57,418 bases of DNA from Deltaproteobacteria bacterium (lineage in GTDB: Bacteria > Myxococcota_A > UBA796 > UBA2385), in NCBI GenBank assembly GCA_018401435.1, contig JAGYJW010000042.1, positions 1 to 57,418 of the forward strand, given 5' to 3'. Of this stretch, positions 16,231 through 24,038 are shown one piece after another. A program made the translations under genes and the position numbers. Below the pieces are notes generated by a model that saw only the letters and a program-made list of their open reading frames with translations, did no database searches and was not told where the DNA came from. Positions within the stretch are counted from its first letter, which is position 1. Each line of letters begins with the position of its first letter.

Positions 16231-18675
16231 TCAGGCCACGCTCTCGGCCGTGGGGGCCAGGGGCGTCGAGTTGGCCGCCCCGAAGCTGATGTCACCCAGG
16301 GCCGCCCGCAGCACCTCGTCCATGCGGTCCACCAGGATGATCTCGACCTCGGCCAGGGCCTGCGGCGACACCTCGTCCAGGTCCAGGCCATTGAGCCGGG
16401 GCAGGATGATGCGCTTGATGCCCTGGCGGTGGGCCGCCAGCACCTTGGAGCGGATGCCGCCCACCGGCAGCACGCGGCCGCGCAGCGTGGCCTCGCCGGT
16501 CATGGCCAGATCCGGGCGCACGGGGCGACCCGACAGCAGGCTGGCCAGGGCGGTGAACATGGTCACCCCGGCAGAGGGGCCGTCCTTGGGCACCGCTCCG
16601 GCCGGCACATGGATGTGGATGTCCTTGCGCCGGGCCTCGGCCAGGTCGATGCCGATCTCGGCGGCGTGGCCCAGCACATAGGTGAGGGCCGCGCGGGCGG
16701 ACTCCTTCATGACATCGCCCAGCTGACCGGTGAGCACCAGCTGGCCGGTGCCCGGCAGGGCCGCGGCTTCGATGGTCAGCACATCGCCGCCCACCGGCGT
16801 CCAGGCCAGGCCGGTCGCCACGCCGGGCAGGTCGGCGTCTCGGCTGTTGTCCTCGTCGTGAAAGCGCTGCTTGCCGAGGTAGCCGGGCAGATCGTCCAGG
16901 CCCACCTGCAGCGGGGCCAGCAGGATGCCCTTGGCCTTCTGCACAGCCGCTGCCCGGAAGACGCGCCCCAGGGTGCGCTGCAGGCTGCGCACGCCGGCCT
17001 CGCGGGTCCAGCCCGTCACGGCAGCCTCCAGGGCCTCGTCGGTGAAGACCACGTCGCCCTGGGCCAGGCCAGCGTTCACCAGCAGGCGGTCCAGCAGGTG
17101 GTCCTTCACGATGCGGACCTTCTCATCGATGGTGTAGCCGTCGATGCGCAGCACCTCCATGCGATCCCGCAGGGGCCCGGGCACGCCCGACAGGTCATTG
17201 GCCGTGGCCACGAAGAGGGCCCGGCTCATGTCCAGGGGCAGCTCGAGGTAGTGGTCGGTGAAGGAGTGGTTCTGCTCGGGGTCGAGCAGCTCGAGCAGGG
17301 CCGCGCCGGGGTCGCCTTGCCAGCCCTTGCCCAGCTTGTCGATCTCGTCGAGCAGGATGACCGGGTCCGAGGTGCCCGACCGGCGCACGCCTTCGACGAT
17401 GCGGCCGGGGCGGGCGCCCACATAGGTGCGGCGGTGGCCGCGGATCTCGGACTCGTCGCGCACGCCGCCCAGGGCCACCCGCACCAGCTTGCGGCCGGTG
17501 GCGTCGGCGATGGCCTGGCCGATGCTGGTCTTGCCCACGCCGGGAGGGCCCACCAGCAGCAGCACATCGCTGCGGCCGCTGCCCGCCAGGCTGCGCACGG
17601 CGAGGTGCTCCACCACCTGGCGCTTGACCTCGTCCAGGCCGAAGTGGCTCTTGTCCAGGGCGGACTCCAGCTTGGCGAGATCGGTCTCGCCAGCGCTATT
17701 CTTGTCCCAGGGCACCTCCACCACCCAGTGCAGCCAGTCGATGGCCACGCTGCGTTCGGGGGACCCGTCCCGCAGGCGGTCCAGGCGCGTCAGCTCGCGG
17801 TTGACCAGGGTGCGGACCTCGGCCGGCAGGGGGGCCTCCTCCAGGCGCCGGCGCAGCACGTCCATCTCGCTGTCGGCGTCGCCCAGCTCCTCCTGGATGG
17901 CGCGAAGCTGCTGGCGAAGCAGCATCTCCTTCTGGTGGCCGCGGTTCTCCTGGCTGATGCGCTGGCGCACCGCCTCGCGGGCCTCGGCCACCTCGACGGC
18001 CTGCTGCATGCGGGCCATCAGCTTCTCGGCCCGGGCCAGGGGATCGGCCGTGAGCAGCATCTCCAGCTTCCAGTCGCTCTCGGCCTCCAGCAAGGAGGCC
18101 ACGGCGTCCACCCAGAGCGGCCGGGGGAGGTCGGCGCCCAGCAGGGGGGCCTGCTCGTTGAGGCCCAGCTCGTCTTCATTCTGGCGGACCTGCGCCCGCA
18201 GCGCCTGCCACAGGCCCTCGGCGCGCGCATGGTCAGGCCAGCCGCGCTCGTCCACCTGCACATCCACCATCAGGTAGGGCTCGGTCTGGGTCAGCTCGCC
18301 CAGCGACACCCGCGCCAGGGCCTGCACCACCACAAAGGGCGGGCGGCCGGGCGACTGCCCCCCATCGATGACCCGGGCCAGCACGCCCACCGGCAGCAGA
18401 TCGTCCCGGCCCGGCTCCTCCACCGGTCGGCGCTGCACCGCGATCACGATCAGGCCGTCGTTGGGCGCGCCCCCATCGGCTGACAGCTCAAAGCGGCCCG
18501 CGGCGTTGGCGGCGGCGACGCTGCTGGGGCGCCCCACCGTCAAGGGGCCGACGCCGCCGGGAAGCACGACGCCCTGGCGCAAGGGCAGCAAGGGCAGCTG
18601 GCCGGGCAACGACTGCGGCATGCGAAAGCTGACGGGGACGCTGCGACCGGGGCTGTTGTCGGTGGGCTGGGACAA
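16231..18675 (-). CDS. lon: ATP-dependent protease Lon
   Basis: Cytoplasmic AAA+ Ser-Lys protease for misfolded and regulatory proteins. The N-terminal substrate-recognition domain (about residues 15-210) starts PLLPLRQGVVLPGG. A coiled linker follows, then AAA+ with Walker A GPPGVGKTS and Walker B ILLDEIDKLG. The C-terminal protease domain has the catalytic Ser in KDGPSAGVTMFTAL and Lys in GIRSKVLAAHRQGIKRI. The length of 814 aa is typical. The start is a TTG at 18675 with GGAAGG seven bases upstream; the frame extends further but without a better site. A G/C-rich inverted repeat overlaps this SD and could limit initiation. Confidence 0.94.
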   Translation of the reverse strand: MSQPTDNSPGRSVPVSFRMPQSLPGQLPLLPLRQGVVLPGGVGPLTVGRPSSVAAANAAGRFELSADGGAPNDGLIVIAVQRRPVEEPGRDDLLPVGVLARVIDGGQSPGRPPFVVVQALARVSLGELTQTEPYLMVDVQVDERGWPDHARAEGLWQALRAQVRQNEDELGLNEQAPLLGADLPRPLWVDAVASLLEAESDWKLEMLLTADPLARAEKLMARMQQAVEVAEAREAVRQRISQENRGHQKEMLLRQQLRAIQEELGDADSEMDVLRRRLEEAPLPAEVRTLVNRELTRLDRLRDGSPERSVAIDWLHWVVEVPWDKNSAGETDLAKLESALDKSHFGLDEVKRQVVEHLAVRSLAGSGRSDVLLLVGPPGVGKTSIGQAIADATGRKLVRVALGGVRDESEIRGHRRTYVGARPGRIVEGVRRSGTSDPVILLDEIDKLGKGWQGDPGAALLELLDPEQNHSFTDHYLELPLDMSRALFVATANDLSGVPGPLRDRMEVLRIDGYTIDEKVRIVKDHLLDRLLVNAGLAQGDVVFTDEALEAAVTGWTREAGVRSLQRTLGRVFRAAAVQKAKGILLAPLQVGLDDLPGYLGKQRFHDEDNSRDADLPGVATGLAWTPVGGDVLTIEAAALPGTGQLVLTGQLGDVMKESARAALTYVLGHAAEIGIDLAEARRKDIHIHVPAGAVPKDGPSAGVTMFTALASLLSGRPVRPDLAMTGEATLRGRVLPVGGIRSKVLAAHRQGIKRIILPRLNGLDLDEVSPQALAEVEIILVDRMDEVLRAALGDISFGAANSTPLAPTAESVA

Positions 18676-18686
18676 TGGACATCCTT

Positions 18687-18703
18687 CCGGCCAGATCGGC
18701 CGG
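18687..18703. promoter_or_regulatory. Inverted repeat over the lon ribosome-binding site
   Basis: CCGGCC-agatc-GGCCGG is a perfect 6-bp inverted repeat with a 5-base loop. On the lon strand one arm overlaps the GGAAGG SD, about 11 bases before the TTG. It could be an RBS-masking hairpin or an operator. Confidence 0.4.
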
Positions 18704-18879
18704 TGCGACGCGGTTTCTGCAGGGAGGGACACCGGGAGATACCGGGGCCGTCCGTGCCAGGGTTGCCGTTGGGAGCTACGCACCCGCTGACGGGCGTCAA
18801 GCGCGGTGCTTGAGCCAGAGTCGTCGCCATCTTGCACCGGCCACCTGGCCGCTACCGCAGTCCCCGGGGGCCGACAGGC

Positions 18880-19107
18880 GTGAAGACCATCGTGCTGGTG
18901 CCGGCTCTCAACGAAGGCCCCCGAATCGGGGCCCTGGTGACCGCCATCGGGGCAGCCCTGCCCGCTGCGACCACCCTGGTGGTGGATGGCGGCAGCGTGG
19001 ACGAGACCCGGGCGCGGGCCCAAGCGGCGGGCGCAGAGGTAATCTCGCAGGAAGGACGCGGCTATGCGGCGGCCCTGCGCAGCGGCTACCGCGCGGCCCG
19101 GTCCCGG
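18880..19107 (+). pseudogene. Truncated family-2 glycosyltransferase (N-terminal fragment)
   Basis: From the GTG at 18880 the translation starts as a GT2/DPM1-like nucleotide-sugar fold: TIVLVPALNEGPRIGALV, then TLVVDGGSVDET, then GRGYAAALRSGYRAA. After about 75 residues, near 19105, homology stops before the DxD region and the reading frame runs antisense to the EIIA-like gene. The open frame continues to 19851 only as shadow sequence. The enzyme would lack its acceptor and metal-binding parts. Loss coincides exactly with the truncation of the opposing gene. Confidence 0.7.
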
Positions 19108-19427
19108 GGGGCCGCCAGCAGCACCACCACCTGTGCGGGCTCGCCATCGGTCCACATCATGGGGGTGGTCAGGGTGGCCAGCGACATGCGCACGGCCTCC
19201 ACATCGGGGCGCCGCAGGTGCAAGCACACCAGCTTGTCTCCCACCCGCACCGACGCGCCCTCGGCGTCCCGAAGCGAGGCTTCGGACTCCAGCTCTTGGG
19301 GGCTGAGGCTGTCGGGCACCCCGGGGGCTCGGATGACGGCCTCGCACAGAAGGTGGATGAGCAGCTTCTTGTCGCGGGTCGTGTTCTGCAGCAGCAGGCG
19401 GTCGGCCGTAAAGGGCGCGTGCAACAT
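19086..19427 (-). CDS. PTS EIIA-like (fructose/Ntr type) protein, C-terminally truncated
   Basis: A 113-aa reading frame resembling the EIIA-Fru/Ntr fold: the N-terminal helix region TRDKKLLIHLLCEAVIRAPG, a His at the usual active-site position (LVCLHLRR), then SLATLTTPMMWTDGEP and VVVLLAAP. Intact domains continue for about 40 more residues after this LLAAP strand; here the frame stops after a few unrelated residues. EIIA-Ntr proteins pass phosphate through a conserved His and commonly regulate nitrogen or potassium handling. The missing end abuts the truncated glycosyltransferase, so a deletion or assembly junction is suspected. It starts at ATG 19427 with no strong SD. Confidence 0.6.
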   Translation of the reverse strand: MLHAPFTADRLLLQNTTRDKKLLIHLLCEAVIRAPGVPDSLSPQELESEASLRDAEGASVRVGDKLVCLHLRRPDVEAVRMSLATLTTPMMWTDGEPAQVVVLLAAPRDRAAR

Positions 19428-19598
19428 CGGGGCACCGGAACGGGGTGGCCCGCCTATCGAGGCCGGGATCCCCGCGACCCCCCTGTCACGGCATCGTCAC
19501 CTCGCCGCCATGGAATCCGGGCGGGGCGGTGGCGCAGCCGTTGACGCGGCCGGGGCGCCCGGTGAGAGAGGGTGCCCTGACCACCTCTTGGAGGCCCC

Positions 19599-20048
19599 AT
19601 GGCCCGCGGCAGCTTCTTCAGCGACTTCTCCCTTGGACAGCGCTTCGAGAGCGGCGGCCGCACCGTCACGGAGTCCGATGTGGTGGCCTTCGCCGGCTTG
19701 TCGGGGGACTTCAACCCCCTGCACACCGACGCCAGCTTCGCCGCCCGCACCCCCTTCGGCCAGCGGGTGGCCCATGGCATGCTCTCGGCCAGCATCTCCA
19801 CCGGCTTGGGCCAGACCCTGGGCATCTTCGAGGGCACCACCCTGGCCCTGATGAGCCAGAGCTTCGACTACAAGGCGCCGGTCTTCTTCGGAGACACCAT
19901 CCGGCTGCGGCTGACGGTGGAGGAGCTGACCCCCAGCAGCAAGGGCGGCAAGGGCGTGGTGCGCTTTCGCAGCGACATCCTCAAGCAGGACGATACAGTG
20001 GTCGTAACCGGCTCCTGGACCGTGCTCTTCGCCGACAAGCGGGCCTGA
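19599..20048 (+). CDS. MaoC-like (R)-specific enoyl-CoA hydratase/dehydratase
   Basis: A 149-aa single hotdog-fold protein with the MaoC/R-hydratase signature: AGLSGDFNPLHTD holds the catalytic Asp and His, followed by TPFGQRVAHGML. Such enzymes hydrate trans-2-enoyl-CoA or act in fatty-acid or polyhydroxyalkanoate supply; the actual acyl substrate is unknown. The ATG has GGAGG upstream. It heads a short plus-strand series with the LysE-like exporter, whose frame overlaps this stop codon. Confidence 0.88.
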   Translation: MARGSFFSDFSLGQRFESGGRTVTESDVVAFAGLSGDFNPLHTDASFAARTPFGQRVAHGMLSASISTGLGQTLGIFEGTTLALMSQSFDYKAPVFFGDTIRLRLTVEELTPSSKGGKGVVRFRSDILKQDDTVVVTGSWTVLFADKRA

Positions 20049-20701
20049 GCGCGGCGGGCGACGCCCTGCCCTTCCTGCTGCTGGGCCTCAGCCTGGGCGG
20101 CGCGGGCGGCCTGTCTCCGGGCCCCTTGTCGGCCCTGGTGGTGGGGGAGACGCTGCGCGGCGGGCCCCGGGCGGGGGCGGCGGTGGCCCTGGCCCCCCTG
20201 CTCACCGATGGCCCGGTGCTGCTGATCACGGCCCTGCTGCTGCATGGGGCGGCGGCCTGGCCCCCGGCCCTGGCCTTGCTGTCCCTGGTGGGCGCGGGGG
20301 TGCTGGTCCAGCTGGGCGCGTCCACCTGGCGTGCGCCATCGCCAAAGGTTGAGGTTGAAAGAACCAAAGTGGGCGGAAGCCTGCGGCGCGCGGTGCTGAC
20401 CAACCTCTTCAATCCCCACCCCTGGATCTTCTGGGCGGGGGTGGGTACGCCCGCCACCCTCAAGGCCCAGGCGGTGGGCCCGCTGGCGCTTGGGGCCTTC
20501 TTGGGCGCCTTCTTCTTCGGGCTGGTGGGCAGCAAGCTGCTGCTGGCGCTGGCCTTGGGTCGAATGCGCCGCTTCTTGGCCAGCCGCGCCTACCGGTGGG
20601 TGATGCGGGCCATGGCGCTCAGCCTGTGGCTCTTTGCCGCCTTGCTGATTCGGGACGGGGTGCTGCGTCTCGCCGAGCTGGCTCGCAGCGCGCTCCATTG
20701 A
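20045..20701 (+). CDS. LysE/RhtB-family exporter with no standard start codon
   Basis: About 218 aa with a LysE-type N-terminus (LLGLSLGGAGGLSPGPLSALVVGETLRGG) and the family signature TNLFNPHPWIFWAGVG. Five to six membrane helices are visible. These carriers export amino acids or other small solutes across the inner membrane. No ATG, GTG or TTG precedes the first conserved helix in frame. The only plausible initiation is a CTG at 20045 overlapping the MaoC stop (CTGA), or an upstream base error. Translational coupling with the MaoC gene is likely if the CTG is real. Confidence 0.75.
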   Translation: MSAAGDALPFLLLGLSLGGAGGLSPGPLSALVVGETLRGGPRAGAAVALAPLLTDGPVLLITALLLHGAAAWPPALALLSLVGAGVLVQLGASTWRAPSPKVEVERTKVGGSLRRAVLTNLFNPHPWIFWAGVGTPATLKAQAVGPLALGAFLGAFFFGLVGSKLLLALALGRMRRFLASRAYRWVMRAMALSLWLFAALLIRDGVLRLAELARSALH

Positions 20702-20742
20702 GCGCCCGGCCCCGTTAGCAGAGGGGGGTCCCAGGAGTGCCC

Positions 20743-20940
20743 ATGCCCTTTGAAGTGACCGTCGCCGCCGTGCAAGCGTGGTTGGACGACGACATGAGTC
20801 TGCAGACCCTCAAGAACCAGTACAGCGCCAAGGAGATCTTCGACCAGCTCGAAGACCGCGCAGGCATCCAGACCGATCAGCAGCTTTATGAGGCCTTGCT
20901 GGACGTGATGTATGCCACCCGTCCCCAAGGCGTGCTCTGA
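20743..20940 (+). CDS. Small acidic protein, unknown (65 aa)
   Basis: The ATG at 20743 has AGGAG five bases upstream, and a GTTAGC element at 20714-20719 may be a -10. The product is helical and acidic, without signal peptide or membrane segment (VQAWLDDDMSLQTLKNQY). The SLQTLKNQYSAKEIFDQLED stretch could form a helix-turn-helix-like pair but is too short to assign. No family is recognised. Confidence 0.6.
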   Translation: MPFEVTVAAVQAWLDDDMSLQTLKNQYSAKEIFDQLEDRAGIQTDQQLYEALLDVMYATRPQGVL

Positions 20941-20978
20941 TCCGGGGGGCCGCAGCTCCCCACCTTGAATAGGCGCGC

Positions 20979-20985
20979 GTTAGGT
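20979..20985 (+). promoter_or_regulatory. Candidate -10 element upstream of lipoprotein gene
   Basis: GTTAGGT lies 28 bp before the ATG at 21014, between the 65-aa gene and the lipoprotein gene. It resembles the TAG-containing elements seen before other genes here; no -35 with proper spacing is visible. Confidence 0.25.
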
Positions 20986-21013
20986 CGGCTCTGGTCCCAG
21001 ACCGGAGCAGACC

Positions 21014-21586
21014 ATGCGATTCGCCCCCCTCTCTCTCCTCGCCCTCGCCCTGACCGCTGCTTGCTTCGACAAGGGCGACGACAGCGGCTCTTCCGCCGAC
21101 GGCACCGACGGCGCCGATGGCGCGGCCGCCTCGGGCGACTGCGGTGACAGCAGCTACAACCCCTACGCCGGCACCTGCGTCGAGACCTTCATGGCCGACT
21201 GCTTCGACCCCTCCGGCGAATGCGAGGGCGTGGCCACCGCCACGGGTGATGTCACCCTGGAGTGGGCCAACGGCGCCAACGCCGTCACCACCACCGACTA
21301 TAGCGATGTGTCCAACATCCAGATCCGCACGGTGCTGACGGCCTCCAACGGCACCGAATGCGCCGTGGGCATCACCACCACCAACACGGGCGGCTGCTAT
21401 TCGCAGACGGTCTACACCCGCAGCAGCGATGGCGGCACCCAGACCTACTGCACCCAGGCCGACGGCTCGGTGACCGTGACCTGCGACGACGGCAGCACGG
21501 TGGATGTCAGCTCCTCCCAGTCTTCGGGCGCCGAGCAGTGCCAATATGGCGACGCCGAGGCCTGCGACGTCACGGTCGAGTACTGA
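21014..21586 (+). CDS. Lipoprotein with Asp-Gly linker, unknown function
   Basis: A 190-aa protein with a lipoprotein leader (LSLLALALTAAC, Cys17) and a low-complexity tether (DGTDGADGAAASGD). A Cys-rich beta-like domain of about 145 aa follows, with at least eight Cys residues that probably pair. The ATG has GGAG six bases upstream. Sequence around CVETFMADCFDPSGECEG is not recognised as a known family. The linker type recurs in other lipoproteins of this window. Its end overlaps the convergent gene by 17 bases. Confidence 0.7.
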   Translation: MRFAPLSLLALALTAACFDKGDDSGSSADGTDGADGAAASGDCGDSSYNPYAGTCVETFMADCFDPSGECEGVATATGDVTLEWANGANAVTTTDYSDVSNIQIRTVLTASNGTECAVGITTTNTGGCYSQTVYTRSSDGGTQTYCTQADGSVTVTCDDGSTVDVSSSQSSGAEQCQYGDAEACDVTVEY

Positions 21587-22151
21587 CCGCACCTGCTGGA
21601 TTGAGCCGGTAGATCCGCTGATCTCCGGCGACGATGGGCCTCCCCAGCGCCGACAGCAGCCGCCCCGCCGCATCAGCGTGGGCGGCGCTCTTGTATTGGG
21701 TCGGGTTCAGCACGATGCCCACGAAGCCATCGTCGCGCAGGGCCCGGAGATCGCTGTGGAATCGGCGCGGGTCCCGAGCCTGCAGGCCAAAGACGGGCGG
21801 CGGGTCTTCGGTGGCCAACAGGGTGCAGAAGTTGCCACCATTCCAAGCGAAGGCCTCGCCCATCAGCGGGCGCCGGGCCGCAAACCAGGCCGTCGTTGCC
21901 AGCTCTGCATTGTTGAGGAGCCCGGGCTGGGGCCAGCTCAGGACCGCGACCGCACCCCCCAGCCAGCCCGCTTGCGTCCAGAGGGGGCGGTGGGCCCACA
22001 GCTTGACCGGAAGCTCCGAGTCGGCGTCGGCCAGAAAGGCGCCGGGATGACCCAGCAGCCAGAAGCCCACCACCACCGACAAGACGACCAGCCCCAGGGC
22101 GGCCGCCGATCGTCGAATCAGAGGCGCGAGGTCTTGGCCTGAATCGTCCAT
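21570..22151 (-). CDS. Single-pass membrane protein resembling the C-terminal end of a GT-C transferase
   Basis: A 193-aa protein with one N-terminal transmembrane helix (ALGLVVLSVVVGFWLLG) and an extracytoplasmic soluble part. The ending (GRPIVAGDQRIYRLNP) and the DDGFVGIVLNPTQY stretch resemble the periplasmic tail of ArnT/PMT-like membrane glycosyltransferases. The multi-helix catalytic part is absent, so it could be a remnant or a stand-alone domain. It is the last gene of the minus-strand operon behind the two paralogous exported proteins, 42 bp after the preceding stop. Function unknown. Confidence 0.55.
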   Translation of the reverse strand: MDDSGQDLAPLIRRSAAALGLVVLSVVVGFWLLGHPGAFLADADSELPVKLWAHRPLWTQAGWLGGAVAVLSWPQPGLLNNAELATTAWFAARRPLMGEAFAWNGGNFCTLLATEDPPPVFGLQARDPRRFHSDLRALRDDGFVGIVLNPTQYKSAAHADAAGRLLSALGRPIVAGDQRIYRLNPAGAVSTRP

Positions 22152-22193
22152 CGAAAGGGCGTCGGACAGGCAGGGGCCCCCTGCAAGCCGGCG

Positions 22194-24038
22194 TCAGCGG
22201 CCGACGCCCTTGAAGTCGAAGCCCACTTGCAGATCCTCGTCCAGGACCAGCAGCTTCTCGAAGTAGAGGGGGTAGCCGTCGAGGGGCAAGGTGACGCGCA
22301 CGGGCTGAACGCCGGCGGCTGTGGCCTCGCTGTCGAACTGCATCTGGGCCTGGCGCTGCACCTGGGCGGTGGCCTCGGGCAGGGACACGCCACCGAGATC
22401 GATGGCGGTATAGGCCGACACCTGCCGCAAGGACCCCTCGACGCTCTTCTTGGGGATCTTGGCGCCGCCGGGGACGTAGATGGTCCAGGCCACCGCCGTC
22501 GCGGGCACATCGGCCTTGGGCAGCTGGGCCGAGAAGCTGCCCGCGCCCCGGTCATCGGGGGCGGCGCCATCTTCGACATAGACCAGCTCCACGGCGAAGC
22601 GGGCCAGGTCGCCGCCCGCGGTCTGGCTGCGCGCCAGGGGGATCATCACCTTGCCATCGTCGGCCTTGGCCGGCTTGACGGCCCGCCCGCCCACAAAGGC
22701 GCTCCAGGGCACAGCACCTTCGGGCAGGTCGATGCGCAGGTACTGGGCCCGGTTGTTGCGCATGGCCCAGGTCACCTGGGTCATGCGGCGGCCATCGGGG
22801 GTGAGCACGGTGGTGGCGGCCAGCTGGTCGATGATGGTGACCAGCATGTCCACCTCGGCGTGCTGCTTGATCTCGAGGGGGATGGCCCAGCCGGCCTTGC
22901 GGTAGGTGAAGCCCAGCAGCACCGGCCAGTCGGTCTGGCCCAGGATGGCGGGCGGCAGCTCCCGGACGTCCACCACGCGGGCCTCTTGAGAGGCGCCGGC
23001 CTGGATCTCCAGGTTGCTGCGGGCATCGACGCCCACCCAGCCCTTCACCCGCTCGACATCTGAGACCTGGAGGTCGGGAACGAGCACCTGGCCCCCGTTT
23101 TCGGGCAGCGCGCGCTCATAGTCCACCTGCAGGGTGTAGGTGCCGGTGGCCTCGAAGTTGAGCTGCACGTCGACCTGCTTGCGGCCACCCACCTCCGACA
23201 GCTTCCATTCCCCCACGCCCTTGCCCTTGACGTCGAGCAGGGTCACGTCGAGGGGCAGGCTGAAGCGCAGCGTGTCCACGCCGGCATGCAGGATGCTGTA
23301 GTGGATGGCGCTGCTGCCGGTGAGCACGCCTTCGGCCACGCCGATGAGCGCGTGGTGTTCGGCGTAGAGGCGCGCCTGAACAGCCTTTTCGGGCTCGGCA
23401 GCGTCGGGCTGGTCCGCAGCCTTGCGCCAGGTGACCGCGAGGTTGCCCTTGGCCGGCAGCAGGGCCTTCATCACCCGGTCGCCGCCCCGCTCGCTGGTCT
23501 GCACCTGCTGGGCGCCGGCCACCTCGAAGTCGAGCAGGTCCTTGCCAGGCACCGACAGCTCCACCTCCATGGCCGCAGCCCGGGGCAGCGGGAAGGAGAA
23601 GCCATGCTCGCCCGCGCTCTCGAAGGCGCTGACGGCGAATTCCACCTGGAGGTCCAGGGGGCCCTTCTTGTCGGTGACCAGGTAGTACCAGCCCCCGTCG
23701 AAATAGAGGGGCGCGTCCCGCCCGCCCAGGGTGGCCTTGCGCAGGGCCACCTGGCCCGGCAGGACCGGCACGCTCACCCAGCCCTTGGCCTTGAGCACAT
23801 CCACCCGCAGGCTGGCTTGAAAGACCGCGGCCTCCTCGCCGGCCTTGCCCACCAGCAGCACCTTGCTCAGGGTGTAGTCCTGGGGGGCGGCCTCGGGGAT
23901 GTCCTTGGGAGCGAGGCCCTTCTCGTAGAGGGACTTGAAGTCCGACCAGGGCAGGACCACCCGCGCCGCGGGGATGTCCTGGGCGTGGGCCGGCAGGGCC
24001 AGGCTGAGGGCGAGCAGGAGGGGGAGGATGCGGGTCAT
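22194..24038 (-). CDS. Exported beta-rich protein, paralogous to its upstream neighbour
   Basis: A 614-aa protein with a signal peptide (LPLLLALSLALPAHA). It contains two regions also found in the upstream 1114-aa protein. The first is an N-terminal module with the pattern GWVSVPVLPGQVALRKATLGGR. The second is a central module around residues 419-487 (MRNNRAQYLRIDLPEG ... ADDGKVMIPLARS ... FAVELVYV). The rest is a series of beta-sandwich-like stretches without Cys. Its ATG overlaps the upstream stop as ATGA, so the two proteins are coupled and probably act together in the periplasm or at the outer membrane. No established family is recognised. Confidence 0.75.
   Translation of the reverse strand: MTRILPLLLALSLALPAHAQDIPAARVVLPWSDFKSLYEKGLAPKDIPEAAPQDYTLSKVLLVGKAGEEAAVFQASLRVDVLKAKGWVSVPVLPGQVALRKATLGGRDAPLYFDGGWYYLVTDKKGPLDLQVEFAVSAFESAGEHGFSFPLPRAAAMEVELSVPGKDLLDFEVAGAQQVQTSERGGDRVMKALLPAKGNLAVTWRKAADQPDAAEPEKAVQARLYAEHHALIGVAEGVLTGSSAIHYSILHAGVDTLRFSLPLDVTLLDVKGKGVGEWKLSEVGGRKQVDVQLNFEATGTYTLQVDYERALPENGGQVLVPDLQVSDVERVKGWVGVDARSNLEIQAGASQEARVVDVRELPPAILGQTDWPVLLGFTYRKAGWAIPLEIKQHAEVDMLVTIIDQLAATTVLTPDGRRMTQVTWAMRNNRAQYLRIDLPEGAVPWSAFVGGRAVKPAKADDGKVMIPLARSQTAGGDLARFAVELVYVEDGAAPDDRGAGSFSAQLPKADVPATAVAWTIYVPGGAKIPKKSVEGSLRQVSAYTAIDLGGVSLPEATAQVQRQAQMQFDSEATAAGVQPVRVTLPLDGYPLYFEKLLVLDEDLQVGFDFKGVGR

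Noticed and set aside
18676..19347. Upstream extension of lon
   Set aside because: A TTG with a good SD gives the normal length; the extension runs antisense to other genes and has no Lon homology.
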